From Corallium rubrum (lineage: Eukaryota > Cnidaria > Anthozoa > Scleralcyonacea > Coralliidae), in NCBI GenBank assembly GCA_964035015.1, contig CAXIUP010000090.1:425501-489500 (forward strand): a DNA stretch of 64,000 nt, written 5' to 3'. Every line of letters starts with the position of its first letter. Positions within the stretch are counted from its first letter, which is position 1. Positions 46,745-58,600 of the stretch are shown here, in pieces. The notes below the pieces were generated by a model. That model saw only the letters and a program-made list of their open reading frames with translations, was not told the DNA's origin and searched no databases. A program made the translations under genes and the position numbers.

Positions 46745-47060
46745 GACTATGGAAATAGTATGGATTTTTAATTTCCATAGTATGGATTTTTAATTTCCAT
46801 AGTATGGATTTTTAATTTCCATAGTATGGATTTTTAAATTCCATAGTATGGATTTTTAAATTCCATAGTATGGATGTTTAATTTCCCTATTACGATTTGT
46901 TGATCCCATAGTATGGATATAATATGGATATAATATGGAAGTAATATGGATATAGTATGGATAACATATGGAAATAATATGGATATTGTACATGATATGG
47001 ATATACAATATGGATATAGAATGGTACACATATGGATATAATAATATGGATATAATATGT
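46745..47060. repeat. Left subterminal TATGGA array of EnSpm-2
   Basis: Copies of CCATAGTATGGATTTTTAAT (22 bp), then GGATATAATAT units of about 12 bp. The right array at 58085-58600 has CCATACTATATCCATAGTAT units. Probably transposase-binding sites. Confidence 0.85.
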
Positions 47061-47168
47061 AATGGACATTACAGTATTTACATGTTGGTTTGAATACATG
47101 TATATGTATTTTATCACAGCTGGATAAAGAATGAAAACATAACAACAGTACTTCTTATGTAAATACTG

Positions 47169-49342
47169 TATAGAGTAATTCCATGCCATTTCAACACAAG
47201 AAAAACTGATTTGACACCCACCCTCTCCAAATTTCTTTATATTTCGCAGGCAGTTAACATTATGTGGGAATAGTTTAAATCCAAAATTTGAGTATTATAG
47301 CTGCAATACTTTTTGAGATATCGGAATTCGAAATAGGGCCCGAAATGTAAAAAAGTGGGTGTGGCCAGTGCCAAATTCACCACTACCGCATTTTACATTT
47401 TGACTTGTAACTTCATACCTGTACATGGTATATCCATCAAAATTTGCACAAGAATGTATTTGTATGTGGATATTTCAAAACTTGCACTTTCATCTTTGTA
47501 TCTGCAACCTATTTATTTATTAAACTTTGCCAAATTACACAATATGATTACACAGTGTCACAAGAGAGAGACGAAAGGACCTGGCTGGGTTATCATCACT
47601 GCTCCGTAGGACGTATCCACAGGAGCCAATTACGATGAGCCCTTACATAATTTGTTATGGCACAGCAAAAAGTCTAATTATGTGTTTCCGAAGACACGAA
47701 ATATACATCATGTTTATTGGAAAATTTTTTATGGAAGCCATACAGACACAACAGTGATTTTTTTTGCCACATCATATCCACATGCTATTCTACTTTCAGG
47801 TACAATTTGGTGATGGTTAGTTGCCTGCTTTTAAAATTAGAGCCCTCTAAATTTGTCGTATTTTCTAAAGAACTTTAATAGTGCGTTTTGGATCTTTCTT
47901 AAGAATAAAGTACATTCATTGAGAAATGAGACCACCAAATACCTTAATGTTTGATTCTATCCTTCTTATTAATAGTACATATTTAAAAATGGGGATACGA
48001 ATGAATAATGAGCAATTTTCATGGATACAGGTGGTAAAAAGTGCGATGGTGTAGGTGGCACAGTCAAAAGACTTGCAGCAAGAGCAAGTTTGCAAAGACC
48101 ATATGACAAGCAATTACTTTCAGCACAAGCAGTGTTTACATTCTGCAAAGAAGAAATCAAAGGCATTGAGTTCATTTTCATTTAACAGGCAGATATGGAA
48201 ATTACAAAAATGTACCAGGAACACGCAGCTTCCATCACTTTGTTCCGCTTTCTGCTTCTTGCATTGGTACAAAAAGGATATCAATGGATCAAAACTATGC
48301 ACTACAATTTACTTTTTTATCTACCCCTCCCAGTGAACCAATTGTACTTTCAGTGAACTCTTTTGTTGTATGCTTGTATGATGATGAAAAATTGATTGGT
48401 TTGATTGAAGAAGTTGACAATGATCAAAGAGATGCAAAAATTTTAAGGTTTATGCACCCAAAGTGCATCGCAAGATCATATTTCTGGCCAGTGAAAGATG
48501 ATACTTGTTGGGTTCCGGATGAGAACATTATTTGTAACATTGGTGTTCCAACAACAGTCACTGGGAGGCAGTACAAACTGCAGCCTAAAGACCAAGAAGT
48601 CTTACGCGCATTCATGGATAAACAGTAGTGATCTCTACTGCATAGGTTTTGATCGAAGGCAATTTGATACAAGAAATAACAGTTACTCCTGGAGAACATC
48701 ATGTACTGGTAATAAAGAAGGATAGAATCATTTCTCAATGAATGTACTGTACTTTATTCTTAAGAGACATCCAAAACGCACTATTAAAGTTCTTTAGAAA
48801 ATACGACAACTTTAGAGGGCTCTAATTTTAAAAGCAGGCAACTAACCATCACCAAATTGTGCCTGAAAGTAGAATAGCATGTGGATATGATGTGGAAAAA
48901 AAATCACAGTTGTGTCTGTATGGCTTCCATAAAAAATTTTCCAATAAAGATGATGTATATTTCGTGTCTTCGGAAACACATAATTAGACGTTTTGCTGTG
49001 CCGTAATACATTACTGGTTGCAGATACAAAGATGAAAGTTTTTGAAATATCCACATACAAATACATCCTTGTGCAAATTTTGATGCATGTACCATGTACG
49101 GGTATGAAGTTACAAGTCAAAATGTAAAATGAGGTAGTGGTGAATTTGGCACTGGCCACGCCCACTTTTTTTCTTTTCGGGCCATATTTCGCATTGCGAT
49201 ATCTCAAAAACTATTGCAGCTATGATGCTCAAATTTTGAACTTAAACTATTCCCACATAATGTTAACTGCCTGCAAAATATAGAGAAATTTGGAGAGGGT
49301 GGGTGTCATGCCTGTGTTGAAATGGCATGGAATTACTCTATA
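47169..49342. mobile_element. 2.2-kb foldback element enclosing a coding fragment
   Basis: The arms 47169-47945 and 48725-49342 are inverted copies (TATAGAGTAATTCCATGCCA outermost; AAGTGGGTGTGGCCAGTGCC inside; TTAAGAATAAAGTACA innermost). Between them lies 48030-48630, a plus-strand coding fragment. The arms differ by indels, so they are not a recent perfect duplication. TATA at both outer ends may be target or terminus. Confidence 0.75.
48030..48628 (+). pseudogene. C-terminal fragment of a transposon-type DDE-like protein
   Basis: First segment (about 48027-48192): KKCDGVGGTVKRLAARASLQ then RPYDKQLLSAQAVF. After a stop and likely intron, the second (48338-48628): VVCLYDDEKLIGLIEEVDND, FMHPKCIARSYFWPVKDDTC, WVPDENIICNIGVPTTVTGR. 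I recall this CDGxGGTxKRLAxxASLQRP block from multi-copy transposon proteins of fish and cnidarians, following a presumed catalytic core that is missing here. Whether it belongs to EnSpm-2 or was captured by the foldback element is open. Confidence 0.55.
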
Positions 49343-49349
49343 TCCTTAT

Positions 49350-50040
49350 GAAAATACAGTAATTCATGAATATTTGCATTTACAGTACACTCAACTCCAT
49401 GGTTTTAAATACTACAGCATGTTGAGATCACTCAACTGGGACCAGTTGTAAAAAATGCAACTACTGTATCAAACCTTCCAGCTGTGAATTGAATCTGCGA
49501 ACCTGGAAATATATACCTGTGCATTTACCAACTGAGTATACAGAGCCCATTACAGGGAGCTTGGTGCCACATGTTCAGTTTATTCATTTTTGATTGGCAT
49601 TACCAAAACCATGCAACAACAACACTGAATTTGTGGCAAGCTCCTCGCAATCACCTTTGCAGCTCCATCACAAATTACCAGAAAAAATAACAACAGCAGT
49701 TACATCACAGGCAGCCCAACAATGCACGTCAGTGAAAATGTATCAAAACGTGCATTGTTGGTCTGCCTGTGGTTACATGTACAATATACAAATAATGTAT
49801 TTAAAATATTTGTTCTACATTTGTTCTATCTTGAACAACATCCATCACATTTTTGGGATACTTAAAATGTTATAGGGAGTAAAACTAATTTTATACAATT
49901 TTATATACACCTGTACGTGAATTTGACAAACATGAACTCCAGTCATTCTAAACTAAATTACTTCATAGTACCATAAGCGCCTTCGCAATACTATTTGACC
50001 AAGAATGAAAGCATACAACAGTTGCCTCGGGCTGGAGTAA
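49350..50040. other. No gene recognised
   Basis: Intervening sequence within EnSpm-2. At about 49718-49763 there is a hairpin, CAACAATGCACGT...ACGTGCATTGTTG. The 93-residue plus ORF shows no family signature. Confidence 0.4.
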
Positions 50041-50046
50041 CACTAA

Positions 50047-51221
50047 TTGTCCTGGTCACCTTTCATCAAACCACTGAATCTGTGCTTGTCTTCTTACATG
50101 GTCAGCAGTAATCACTTTACCATACCATATTTCTTGATGAACCCCTTGAATTTTAATGAAATCACCATTCTCAGGAAAAAATGGAACAGCTGGCTCACTG
50201 ATGCCTTTGGAATCAAAGTCAATGGAAAGATAAAATGTTGGGTTTTCCAGACTGGAAGGTTCAGGATGGAGTATTATCTTTCTCTTGATTTGTGATGACA
50301 ATTGCATTCTATCTCTTGGATAATGACGCTTCACAAATTGTGTGGTCTTTGTCCAGGGGTGGACTGCAACCTCTCTCCCATTCCAACCAGGAACATAGAA
50401 ATCACAGTCAAGTACTAGATAATACCTTCCCATGATGGGACCAAACAAGATAAAAGCTGTAATTGTCACACCCACTCTTCATCTTCTTCAGAACTGCCTA
50501 GGATACATTGTTCACCAACAGAAAACACTTCAAGATGTCCATTGCAGTCCCACTTAACTAATTTACTTGCGAAGTTTGCCCTATTGAAATAAATATTATC
50601 CTGTGGATTTACACGATGCACTAATCTTCGTAACTCATTGTTTCTTTATTGACTCAGTGCTTGCAAAAATATCTTGTACAATATTATTCAATCCCAATAT
50701 GTAATAATCCTTAGATGCAGATGCTATCCTCTGACAATGTGGGCAGGAATCATCCTTGACTAATGTAACATGGTCCTCATTGATGCAGATCTTCAGTACT
50801 TTTGTGGGTTGATAACCTAAATCTTTTAGTTTTTTTATAACACGTGTCCAGCTGTTATAAGATATTCTTTCATCATGTGTTACAGGTAGTTCAAAAACAC
50901 TTCATAGTTGAGAAAGTGTTTCATCTCGTGAGCAACCAAACCTAACTTGGTTTTTCAAAGTTCAAAGTCACCTTCTGCAACTGCCTGGTCAATTCTATTT
51001 CCAGGATCTGGGTCACCATCACCATTAGGATCTGGGTCACCATCACCATCTGGGTCTGGGTCACTATCACCATTTATTCCACCATCATCCTCATTTCCAT
51101 CAGTTTGGTCAGCTTCACCATTTACATCTCTGTGATGCCTCACATGTCTGGCAATTGCTGAATTTCTCCTAAGGGCTCCACAACAGTTTGGGCACCAACA
51201 TGCCTCATAACATCCAGACAT
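50047..51221 (-). pseudogene. EnSpm-2 transposase-related gene, internally deleted
   Basis: Starts at 51221, MSGCYEACWCPNCCGALRRN with SAIARHVRHH (zinc-finger-like), then a DPDGDGDPDPNGDGD acidic repeat. It continues, after frame changes, with SYNSWTRVIKKLKDLGYQPT, ICINEDHVTLVKDDSCPHCQ, YYILGLNNIVQ, DNIYFNRANFASKLVKWDCN and, at 50475-50056, a C-terminal part with PFFPENGDFIKIQGVHQEIW and YGKVITADHVRRQAQIQWF. The ends resemble CACTA-like proteins, but no catalytic middle is seen, so this is a deletion derivative. Divergent from the gene starting near 51600. Confidence 0.5.
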
Positions 51222-51600
51222 TTACTGAAATACGATTATCCTAAAAATATTAAAAACATTGTGTTCAAGTTTAATAAGTACAGTAGTGAAATAAACTTAG
51301 AGTCGTATTTAATTTAGACGAAAAAAGACTATATACAAAAGAAAGTAATGCACAAATTGATATCGTACGTACCTACATGTATATATTAGTTCATGGTCTA
51401 ACTCTTCATATTAAAATTCTACGCCTGTATTAAAGCCTGTTTTGATTTATCCATACGTCATCTAGTTGTCACCAAATGGCAAAAAAGATAAGAAAGACAA
51501 GAAACTGAAGAGAGTATTTCGATTTTCGATGCGACAGAAGTTCCAGAACTCAAACAGTCAACTACAGAAGTTTATAAATAATACACGTTTTATTTCTCTC
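51222..51600. promoter_or_regulatory. Probable bidirectional promoter of EnSpm-2
   Basis: Spacer between divergent genes, the same geometry as in EnSpm-1 (33781-34200). No TATA or initiator can be singled out. Confidence 0.35.
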
Positions 51601-53460
51601 TGACGCATCAGCCGTCAGGCTACGAGAAGCCATCGACATTCTACCGACACGCTACCGGAGTTTGCCGAAGTTTGGGCGGGAACTTGGAAAATTCGCAGCG
51701 CTTTTGCATTCACGAATACTTTATTGCTCTGTATTTCGTAAGGAAGATCTCAAAATCAAAGGAAAGAAATGTAAGTTTATCTTGTTAGCTACCTTAACTT
51801 TACAAATATGTTTTATAGTGTGTGATGTGATCGCTTTCCGGTCGATTGCTTTGAATTTACATGTATGAATAATTTATATATTTGTATGTAATAGTGCTCG
51901 GCTTTTATATACTTAACTTACGGTCGATTGCTTTCCTTTATAATTTCTTTGCCGAGCATGAAATTGTGTTGAGATTTTTCTATAATGTATACACTAAACT
52001 AAATAATGCCATTCCTTGTATCGGCGCAAGTTTTTGGTTTCCCTAATAATATATTAATATTTCTTTTATACAATGCTCAGAATGGATACTTGAATAGCTT
52101 TTTGGTGGAATGGAAGCTGGAACACCTTCGAGAGTCTTTGAATAATCAAAAGGTAGTGATCTATCATTGATTCAACCTAACTGAAAGAAGAATACATTTA
52201 TCTCCTAGCAATAAACTGAATAAACATTCTTTTCAATCATTTGCCTAATTTGTTCACTTTTGAAGTTTCAGACCCTCCAAGACCTAAAATTACTAAAATC
52301 TAATTTAAATATAAGTTTATATATTTTTTAAATTTCATTGTTGTAGATTCAGGAGATTCCACATTAATAACAGCACCAGCAACACCATCTAATTCACACA
52401 ACACTGTAAATGGTATGTATGAATAAAATTATTTTGAATAATATGTAAAAATGCATGTTATTGTTACTGTAAGCTTGTACTTGGCAGTTGAGAGAAATTG
52501 CATCAGTTGTTATTTCATTAACCAAGCTCAATGATATCAGGGTCATCTGGGTAGCTGGGGAAACTTTCTGGATCCGAAAGTCATTCTACATTGTACAATA
52601 TTTCAGCAAATTCAATTTCACAAACTCTTCTGTGTTGCCCCCCAAGACCTTTTATGTTTCTCTGCACCTGTCAGCAGCCTTGTGGGATACTCAACATTCT
52701 CATTACTTTTGGTTTCATGGACCAAAAAGAAGTAACCAATATTAATATTTGACAGTTAAATTGCCTTTCAAATTTTGTGGTAGATGTACTGTGTTTTTAT
52801 AATATTTTAAATATTTTAAAAGGGCTCACTGTATTACACCCCTTTGACCTGTACTGTATATGTATCTACAATGTAGAAATACTTATGTACGATTGTACCT
52901 TACCATTATAATTGTAATTTCAGGAGAAAGTTTATCAATAATAACTCCACCAACAACACCATATATACAAATGAATGGTATGTACTGTGCTGTGTCTGCA
53001 TTAAATGTATGGCTGTATTGCTGCTATTATATTATGTACTGTAGATGATTGAAATATTTTAGACCCTACCAAAAATGAAAATAATTTATAAATGAAACAT
53101 CTACAGTAACCATTCATATGTATGACTGATTTTCCTTGATTCCTGTATCTCATTGCCTTATCACTGTATATGGTTTTTAGTACAGAATTTTAATAATTAT
53201 TTACATGTATGTTCAGAGGTTTCATCAATAGGCGGTTACTGGTGGTTTACCATCGCCTATTTTGCCTGTTTCACCTCTTACCACCAGCTATTCTGGCGAC
53301 ACTTTATGCATTTAAGTGTACAGCCACAGACGTCTATTTTTGAAACGTAGCCTGCTGTAACAAATATTAATGAAACCTCTGATGTTTGTGCAAATTTGCA
53401 CAAAATGCATCCAGCTTATGTATTCAAGTAATTTAGTCATAAATTTCAAGTGTTTGATAG

Positions 53461-55810
53461 ATAGATAGATAGTTTATTTAAATAAATACTGGCAGCCAAA
53501 GGCTGAATTATGTATTTACATGATAAAAATATTTAAATGACAATAATACTACTAACAAATTCTAATAATAATGATTATAATGTATTACAATATTAAATCC
53601 TAAAGTTAAGTCATAATGTTTACAAACTATTAGAAGCATACAAATTGGAGCAATGTTAAAAGTTCTAAACTGAAATGTTTTGACATGAAGCAATAAAAAA
53701 CGAATTTGCAAAACGGTTCGTCTTGTACTGTGGAACTGCGAACTTCCTAATCTTTCTAATATTGTAGCTTGAACTCCTAATGTCTGGTATTAGGTGGTGA
53801 ATATTGTGATCTACATCATTCGCAATTTCGTTGAACATTTTTATACAAATATTCTTATGATGATTAGATAATCTCTCTATGTGTAAGATTTCTAAGGATT
53901 TGTGATACTCTAAATTTGGAAAGATAATACCAAGGGCGCGTTTTTGAATTCTTTCTAGCTCTTTGCCAAGGTAATTTGGCAAGGAATAGTAGAATACCGG
54001 AACTGCGTAATCTAAAATTGATCTTATACAAGCAATATAGAATAGAACAAGATCATGAGGTAATACGTTGGCCCTCTTAAGCTGGACTAAGAAGTAAAGA
54101 CGTTTCGATGCCTTCTTAACTAGATCGTTTATATGAACATTCCATGTAAGATCATTACTGATGGTTAAACCTAATAACTTTACACTTGTTACGACATCAA
54201 GACACTTACTATTCACTATAATGGGACTAAATTCCCGGTGATGTTTAGCGAAGGAAATACGTAATTCTTTGCATTTATCAGCATTAAGCTGCATTCTATT
54301 TATTTCAGACCATTGTACTACTTCGTCGGCTATTGATTGCGCTTCACTCGCTTGATTCTTATTTATGATCTCTGAAACTGTCGTATCATCGACAAATTTC
54401 CATACGCTAGTGCTTGGAATAACCAGGTCGTTGATCATTATTAAGAATAGCCAAGGCCCTAATCTGGTTCCCTGGGGAACCCCAGATGGTACTGATCCCC
54501 ACTCAGAATAACAATTATTCGCGAGTTTGATTCTCTGTGACCGGTCACGTAGGAAGTCCGTAATCCAATTAATAATACTATGTGGCAGTATTAACCTACG
54601 TAACTTGTGTACTAAAATATTATGATCAATGAAATCAAAGGCTTTACGGTAATCAAACAAAATGGCTCTAACCGCTGCGCCGTTGCCGTCAGTTCCTGCT
54701 GACCAATCATGAATCATGCTTAGTAACGCATGCGTCGTCGACGACTTAGGGATAGCGCCATACTGGTTTGTATGAACCACTCTCATCACTGCTGGCTTCA
54801 CGTAATCATTGACCACAAACTCCTCTGCAATCTTGGAAATACATGGTGTCAAGGAAATCGGTCTCAAGTCCTTGTTCAAGTCCTCTACCGGCTTTTTCTT
54901 TGGCAGTGGAGGAACGTCTGCGAGTTTCCATGCTTTTGGAAGGAGTTGTTCTCTGTATGACGAATTCAAGATCCTTGTAAGGGGGGCTGCGAGCAAAACC
55001 GAGAACTCCTTTAGGAGCCAGTTGGATATCCCATCCGGGCCACAAGCTTTGTTGGGGTTAAGATTTGAAAGAACTTTGTCGACCTTTTCTTCAGACACTT
55101 CAAGGAATGATGGCGAGTCTTCAAGGGGGAGTTGGCTTAATGGCTCGGGTAAGCGATATTCCTCCAGAGGCTCAAGGATAGCCTTGTTTATAGCATTTGC
55201 CAAATCTTTTGCCGACAAATCTTCCACGTCACTCACATTCAAATGGTTACGCAGATCACTAGCATGCAAATGCATACCGCTTATCCGCTTAATCTCCTTC
55301 CACCAGACTTTGGGGTTTTCTCCTTTTAGATCTTGAACTCTGGACTTATAAAACTTAGCTTTACATTCTTTCCTTTCCCGGTTCACTGCATTCCTGTAGA
55401 ACTTGAACAGGCTGGAGTCTGTACCATACTTAGTAAAGGCCTGTTGTCTCTTAAGGATTAGAGCTTTCAGCCTATCTGTCATCCACGCAGCATCGTTGGT
55501 ATTCACTCTAACGCGTTTTAGTGGCATTAATCGATCAAGGCCTATGTGAATTGCTGTCTGAAATACGTTTAATAAGTCTTCGCAACTCTCCAGGGATGAA
55601 AACAGTAATGACCAATCAAGCAGGGTGAGATACCTTCCCATGGCATATTTGTTTCTAGCACTTCGATCTCTTTTAAACGACACCGTTTTATTGTTTGGGA
55701 CCTTCACTCTTGCTTTCGGAGACACCAAGACTGTGTTATGGTCGGACAGACCAAAAGGTGGAACTGTCGTCGGTGTGTTATAAAACTTGTGCATATTGGT
55801 GAGGAACCCT
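53461..55810 (-). mobile_element. CR1/L2-like LINE, 5'-truncated, with GATA tail
   Basis: One long ORF (RT and C-terminus) and a 3' tail reading (CTAT)n on minus (53459-53473). It is truncated within the end of the endonuclease. At the 5' junction (55801-55851) there is a near-perfect 50-bp palindrome, GGAACCCTTATCAATTAACA pairing with TGTTAATTGATAAGGGTTCC. It is inserted in an intron of the EnSpm-2 plus gene. Confidence 0.85.
53665..55794 (-). CDS. LINE reverse transcriptase, long intact ORF
   Basis: 709 codons without a stop. The N-terminus FGLSDHNTVLVSPK is the SDH box of the endonuclease end. RT blocks: LNPNKACGPDGISNWLLKEF (1), RPISLTPCISKIAEEFV (2), AILFDYRKAFDFIDHNILVH (3, catalytic Asp), GVPQGTRLGPWLFLIMINDL (4) and FVDDTTVSE (5; Val replaces the usual Ala). 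It ends with LERIQKRALGIIFPNLEYHK and a short tail. It lacks most of the endonuclease, so it cannot retrotranspose itself. The intact frame suggests a fairly recent insertion compared with the other LINEs here. No upstream promoter expected. Confidence 0.85.
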   Translation of the reverse strand: MHKFYNTPTTVPPFGLSDHNTVLVSPKARVKVPNNKTVSFKRDRSARNKYAMGRYLTLLDWSLLFSSLESCEDLLNVFQTAIHIGLDRLMPLKRVRVNTNDAAWMTDRLKALILKRQQAFTKYGTDSSLFKFYRNAVNRERKECKAKFYKSRVQDLKGENPKVWWKEIKRISGMHLHASDLRNHLNVSDVEDLSAKDLANAINKAILEPLEEYRLPEPLSQLPLEDSPSFLEVSEEKVDKVLSNLNPNKACGPDGISNWLLKEFSVLLAAPLTRILNSSYREQLLPKAWKLADVPPLPKKKPVEDLNKDLRPISLTPCISKIAEEFVVNDYVKPAVMRVVHTNQYGAIPKSSTTHALLSMIHDWSAGTDGNGAAVRAILFDYRKAFDFIDHNILVHKLRRLILPHSIINWITDFLRDRSQRIKLANNCYSEWGSVPSGVPQGTRLGPWLFLIMINDLVIPSTSVWKFVDDTTVSEIINKNQASEAQSIADEVVQWSEINRMQLNADKCKELRISFAKHHREFSPIIVNSKCLDVVTSVKLLGLTISNDLTWNVHINDLVKKASKRLYFLVQLKRANVLPHDLVLFYIACIRSILDYAVPVFYYSLPNYLGKELERIQKRALGIIFPNLEYHKSLEILHIERLSNHHKNICIKMFNEIANDVDHNIHHLIPDIRSSSYNIRKIRKFAVPQYKTNRFANSFFIASCQNISV

Positions 55811-55851
55811 TATCAATTAACAAAATTGACTTTGTTAATTGATAAGGGTTC

Positions 55852-56770
55852 CAAAGCAAAATTTGCTGGCAAATGTACTTATAACTTGATGGTAACATGG
55901 AAAATATTGAATTCTATTTCTTAAATGTTTCTTGAAGCTGACATGCAGTTTTGTGGAGTGACTAATGTTTACTGAGATCTTATAGCTGAGCTGTTTAATG
56001 AGTGGCGGCTAACAATTATATTGAAGTCATTGACACGTTATAGTACTGTATCAAAAAAAAATACAATGCCTGTTCTTGAAAGTGCATCTACACTCAATTC
56101 ATAAACAAAATAGAAAACATTGTTCCCACTAAACATTGCAGGGCTTGTTTTCCCACTATAAATTTCTCATTTTCCCAATTTCTCATTTTTCGTGTCATTT
56201 CACATTGATATAATTGATTTCAAAGGCATTTTAAAGTATACACTAGTGCTAAAAGTATATTTTTAAATAATATATTAATCAAATATAATTATGATGTATT
56301 TGTATACTAGTCTACACTGTTATTATGTACAGGTAATGTCTATAACATTGTGAATTCATACCATATTTCCAGATGTTCTTCACCACAAATATGCGCTGCA
56401 ACACTTTAAAAAATGCCAGCAGAAAGTCATTTGTCACTGTGTGGCTAGATGTATGCAACCAGAAGTGTAGGGATGCAAAACAAAAACTGAATGTTCACAT
56501 AAAACCCAGCAAATAAATAGCTTTCAATGACCTTTAAGGTGGTATTTTTCATGCAACTTGTCTCGCAACACTGTCTAGAGGCATGTTAGTAATAGAGTGG
56601 TTAGCTTTCAGAAGGTTATGGGTTCAATTGCCACCTAGACCTCAGAGCTTTTCTGAGTTTGCCACTTACACAGCTTGTGCAGCAAAAAACTGACAATCAT
56701 TTTAATTAGTTACTTAACCTTTAATGCCAGGTAGCCACCGCTCCAGTGACAGGTAAAATCATTTATATTT
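55852..56770. other. Intron of the EnSpm-2 plus gene
   Basis: AT-rich. It holds a fragment of the CAACTTGTCTCGCAACA repeat at about 56548-56571. No gene recognised. Confidence 0.4.
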
Positions 56771-58084
56771 TAGAGTGACCCAAAAGAATTAAGTAATGAC
56801 TCTTCAAAAAGACTGTCAATTGCTGAAGGTGATACCAATGAATCTGACAGCACTGAAGAACAGGTTAGGTGATTAGTTGTTGGAATTTTAATGTACAGGT
56901 ACTAGGTAAAATCATCTGGTGAGTAAAGTACAAAAGAAACTTTAAAGGGTTAATAGTTGATCACTTTATTTCCCTGACTAAGTGGGTAGGCTGTAGGAAT
57001 TCAATGAATTTACTGTAATTGTAAATAAAATGTGTACTTGATGTCCCATCTGTGGTATGGATTGGACTAAAAAAGAAAGTGTACAACACCTTTAAATACG
57101 TGTAATGCATAGGGCACACCCAGGTTTATCGTGTAAATTGAACACTTGAACACTTGAACACAGTGACTTACTGTAAATTTATATTTTAGAGTGACCCAAA
57201 GGAATTAAGTAATTCCTCTGCAAGAAGGCTTGTATTTGGTGCTGAAGGTGAACAAAATCAAAGTGATAGCACTGATTCTGGCAGCATTGAAGAACAGGTT
57301 AGTCGATGTGTACAGTACCTAAGAAACATGTGAAATCACGTACTGTAAATTGCTGCTTATAAGTCCTGGCCTTACAGTATACAACTTCGTAAAGGGTTTT
57401 GGGTGGGTTTATAAAGGGAGGAGCTTATATCCAGTGGGGCTTATAAGCTGAATAAAAAAGGTTTTATAAGAAAAATATAAAACATCACATATAAACCTAC
57501 TGTGCAGGTTTTCATATTCAGATTGTCTACATATCTATAGGCAAAATTGTCAGTTCTACAATTTTATGCAAATGTAAACAATTTCATTTGTTATTTGGTT
57601 GTTTTAGTTAACCTGTACCTCAAAACAAGCTACCTTGGTTGTGTTAAGGTTTTTTAATGCCAAAACCTTAACTAGCATTAACTCTGGCCGTCTGAAGCAG
57701 ACAGCAAAAGAAGCAGGGATAGTTCCTTTCAAGGAACTCCAAAACAAGACAAAGGAATGAAATGTGCATCTGTAATAATGCAGCAGCCTTAAATTCAGTT
57801 AAAAAAAACAGTTTCTTTTTTATTTTATTTGGAAAAATATAATACAGGAAAATATATTGTAAGATTTTATATGATTTTATACTGTCTCACATTTTCAGTT
57901 TTTGCATGGATGAATACATTTTAATAAAAAAATAAAAGTTGAATTTTTTTTTTCTCGTATTGTTGTTATTTAATATTTTTATGATACTGATAATTATATT
58001 ATTTTGTTATTAGACATAATTTATTGTGTCCATCATAGTGTTCTCTGCATACTAGAAAGCATATGCAGTAATGCCACTGACTAT

Positions 58085-58600
58085 ACTATTTATTGTATTT
58101 CCATACTACATCCATAGTATTTTCATACTATATCCATAGTATTTTCATACTATATCCATATTATTTTCATACTATATCCATACTATTTCTATACTATATC
58201 CACAGTACTTCCATACTATATCCATAGTATTTCTATACTATATCCATAGTACTTTCATACTATATCCATAGTACTTCCATACTATATCCATAGTATTTCT
58301 ATACTATATCCATAGTACTTCCATACTATATCCATAGTATTTCTATACTATATCCATAGTACTTCCATACTATATCCATACTGTATCCATAGTATTTCCA
58401 TACTATTTCCGTACTATATCCATAGTGTTTCCATACTATGTCCATACTATATCCCTAGTATTTCCATAACATCCGCAGTAATTCCATACTATATCCATAA
58501 TGTTTCCACACTATATCCATAGTATGGAAATGGCAATTAGTATGGAAATGCAATTTCCATACTATTTCCAACTAGGACCCATACTATTTCCATAGTATGG
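58085..58600. repeat. Right subterminal array of EnSpm-2
   Basis: About 20 copies of CCATACTATATCCATAGTAT-like units (period about 24 bp), inverse of the left array. It ends at the terminus at 58622. Confidence 0.9.

Larger units (their letters stand above)
51662..57762 (+). pseudogene. EnSpm-2 plus-strand accessory gene, small exons
   Basis: Likely exons: about 51620-51768 (ends KKC before GTAAGT); 52347-52412 (DSGDSTLITAPATPSNSHNT); 52923-52976 (GESLSIITPPTTPYIQMN, GTATGT donor); 56772-56868 (SDPKELSNDSSKRLSIAEGD, ESDSTEEQ); 57191-57298 (SDPKELSNSSARRLVFGAEG, GSIEEQ); 57609-57760 (SINSGRLKQTAKEAGIVPFK). Exons 2-3 and 4-5 look like tandem duplications. Ser/Thr-rich protein of unknown function. 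A LINE sits in the intron between 52976 and 56772. No domain recognised. Confidence 0.45.

Noticed and set aside
50955-51221. DPDGDGDPDPNGDGD repeat as calcium-binding (thrombospondin type 3 or EF-hand) protein
   Set aside because: The tract is a short coding microsatellite inside a transposase-type N-terminus, without the Cys residues or helices those domains need.
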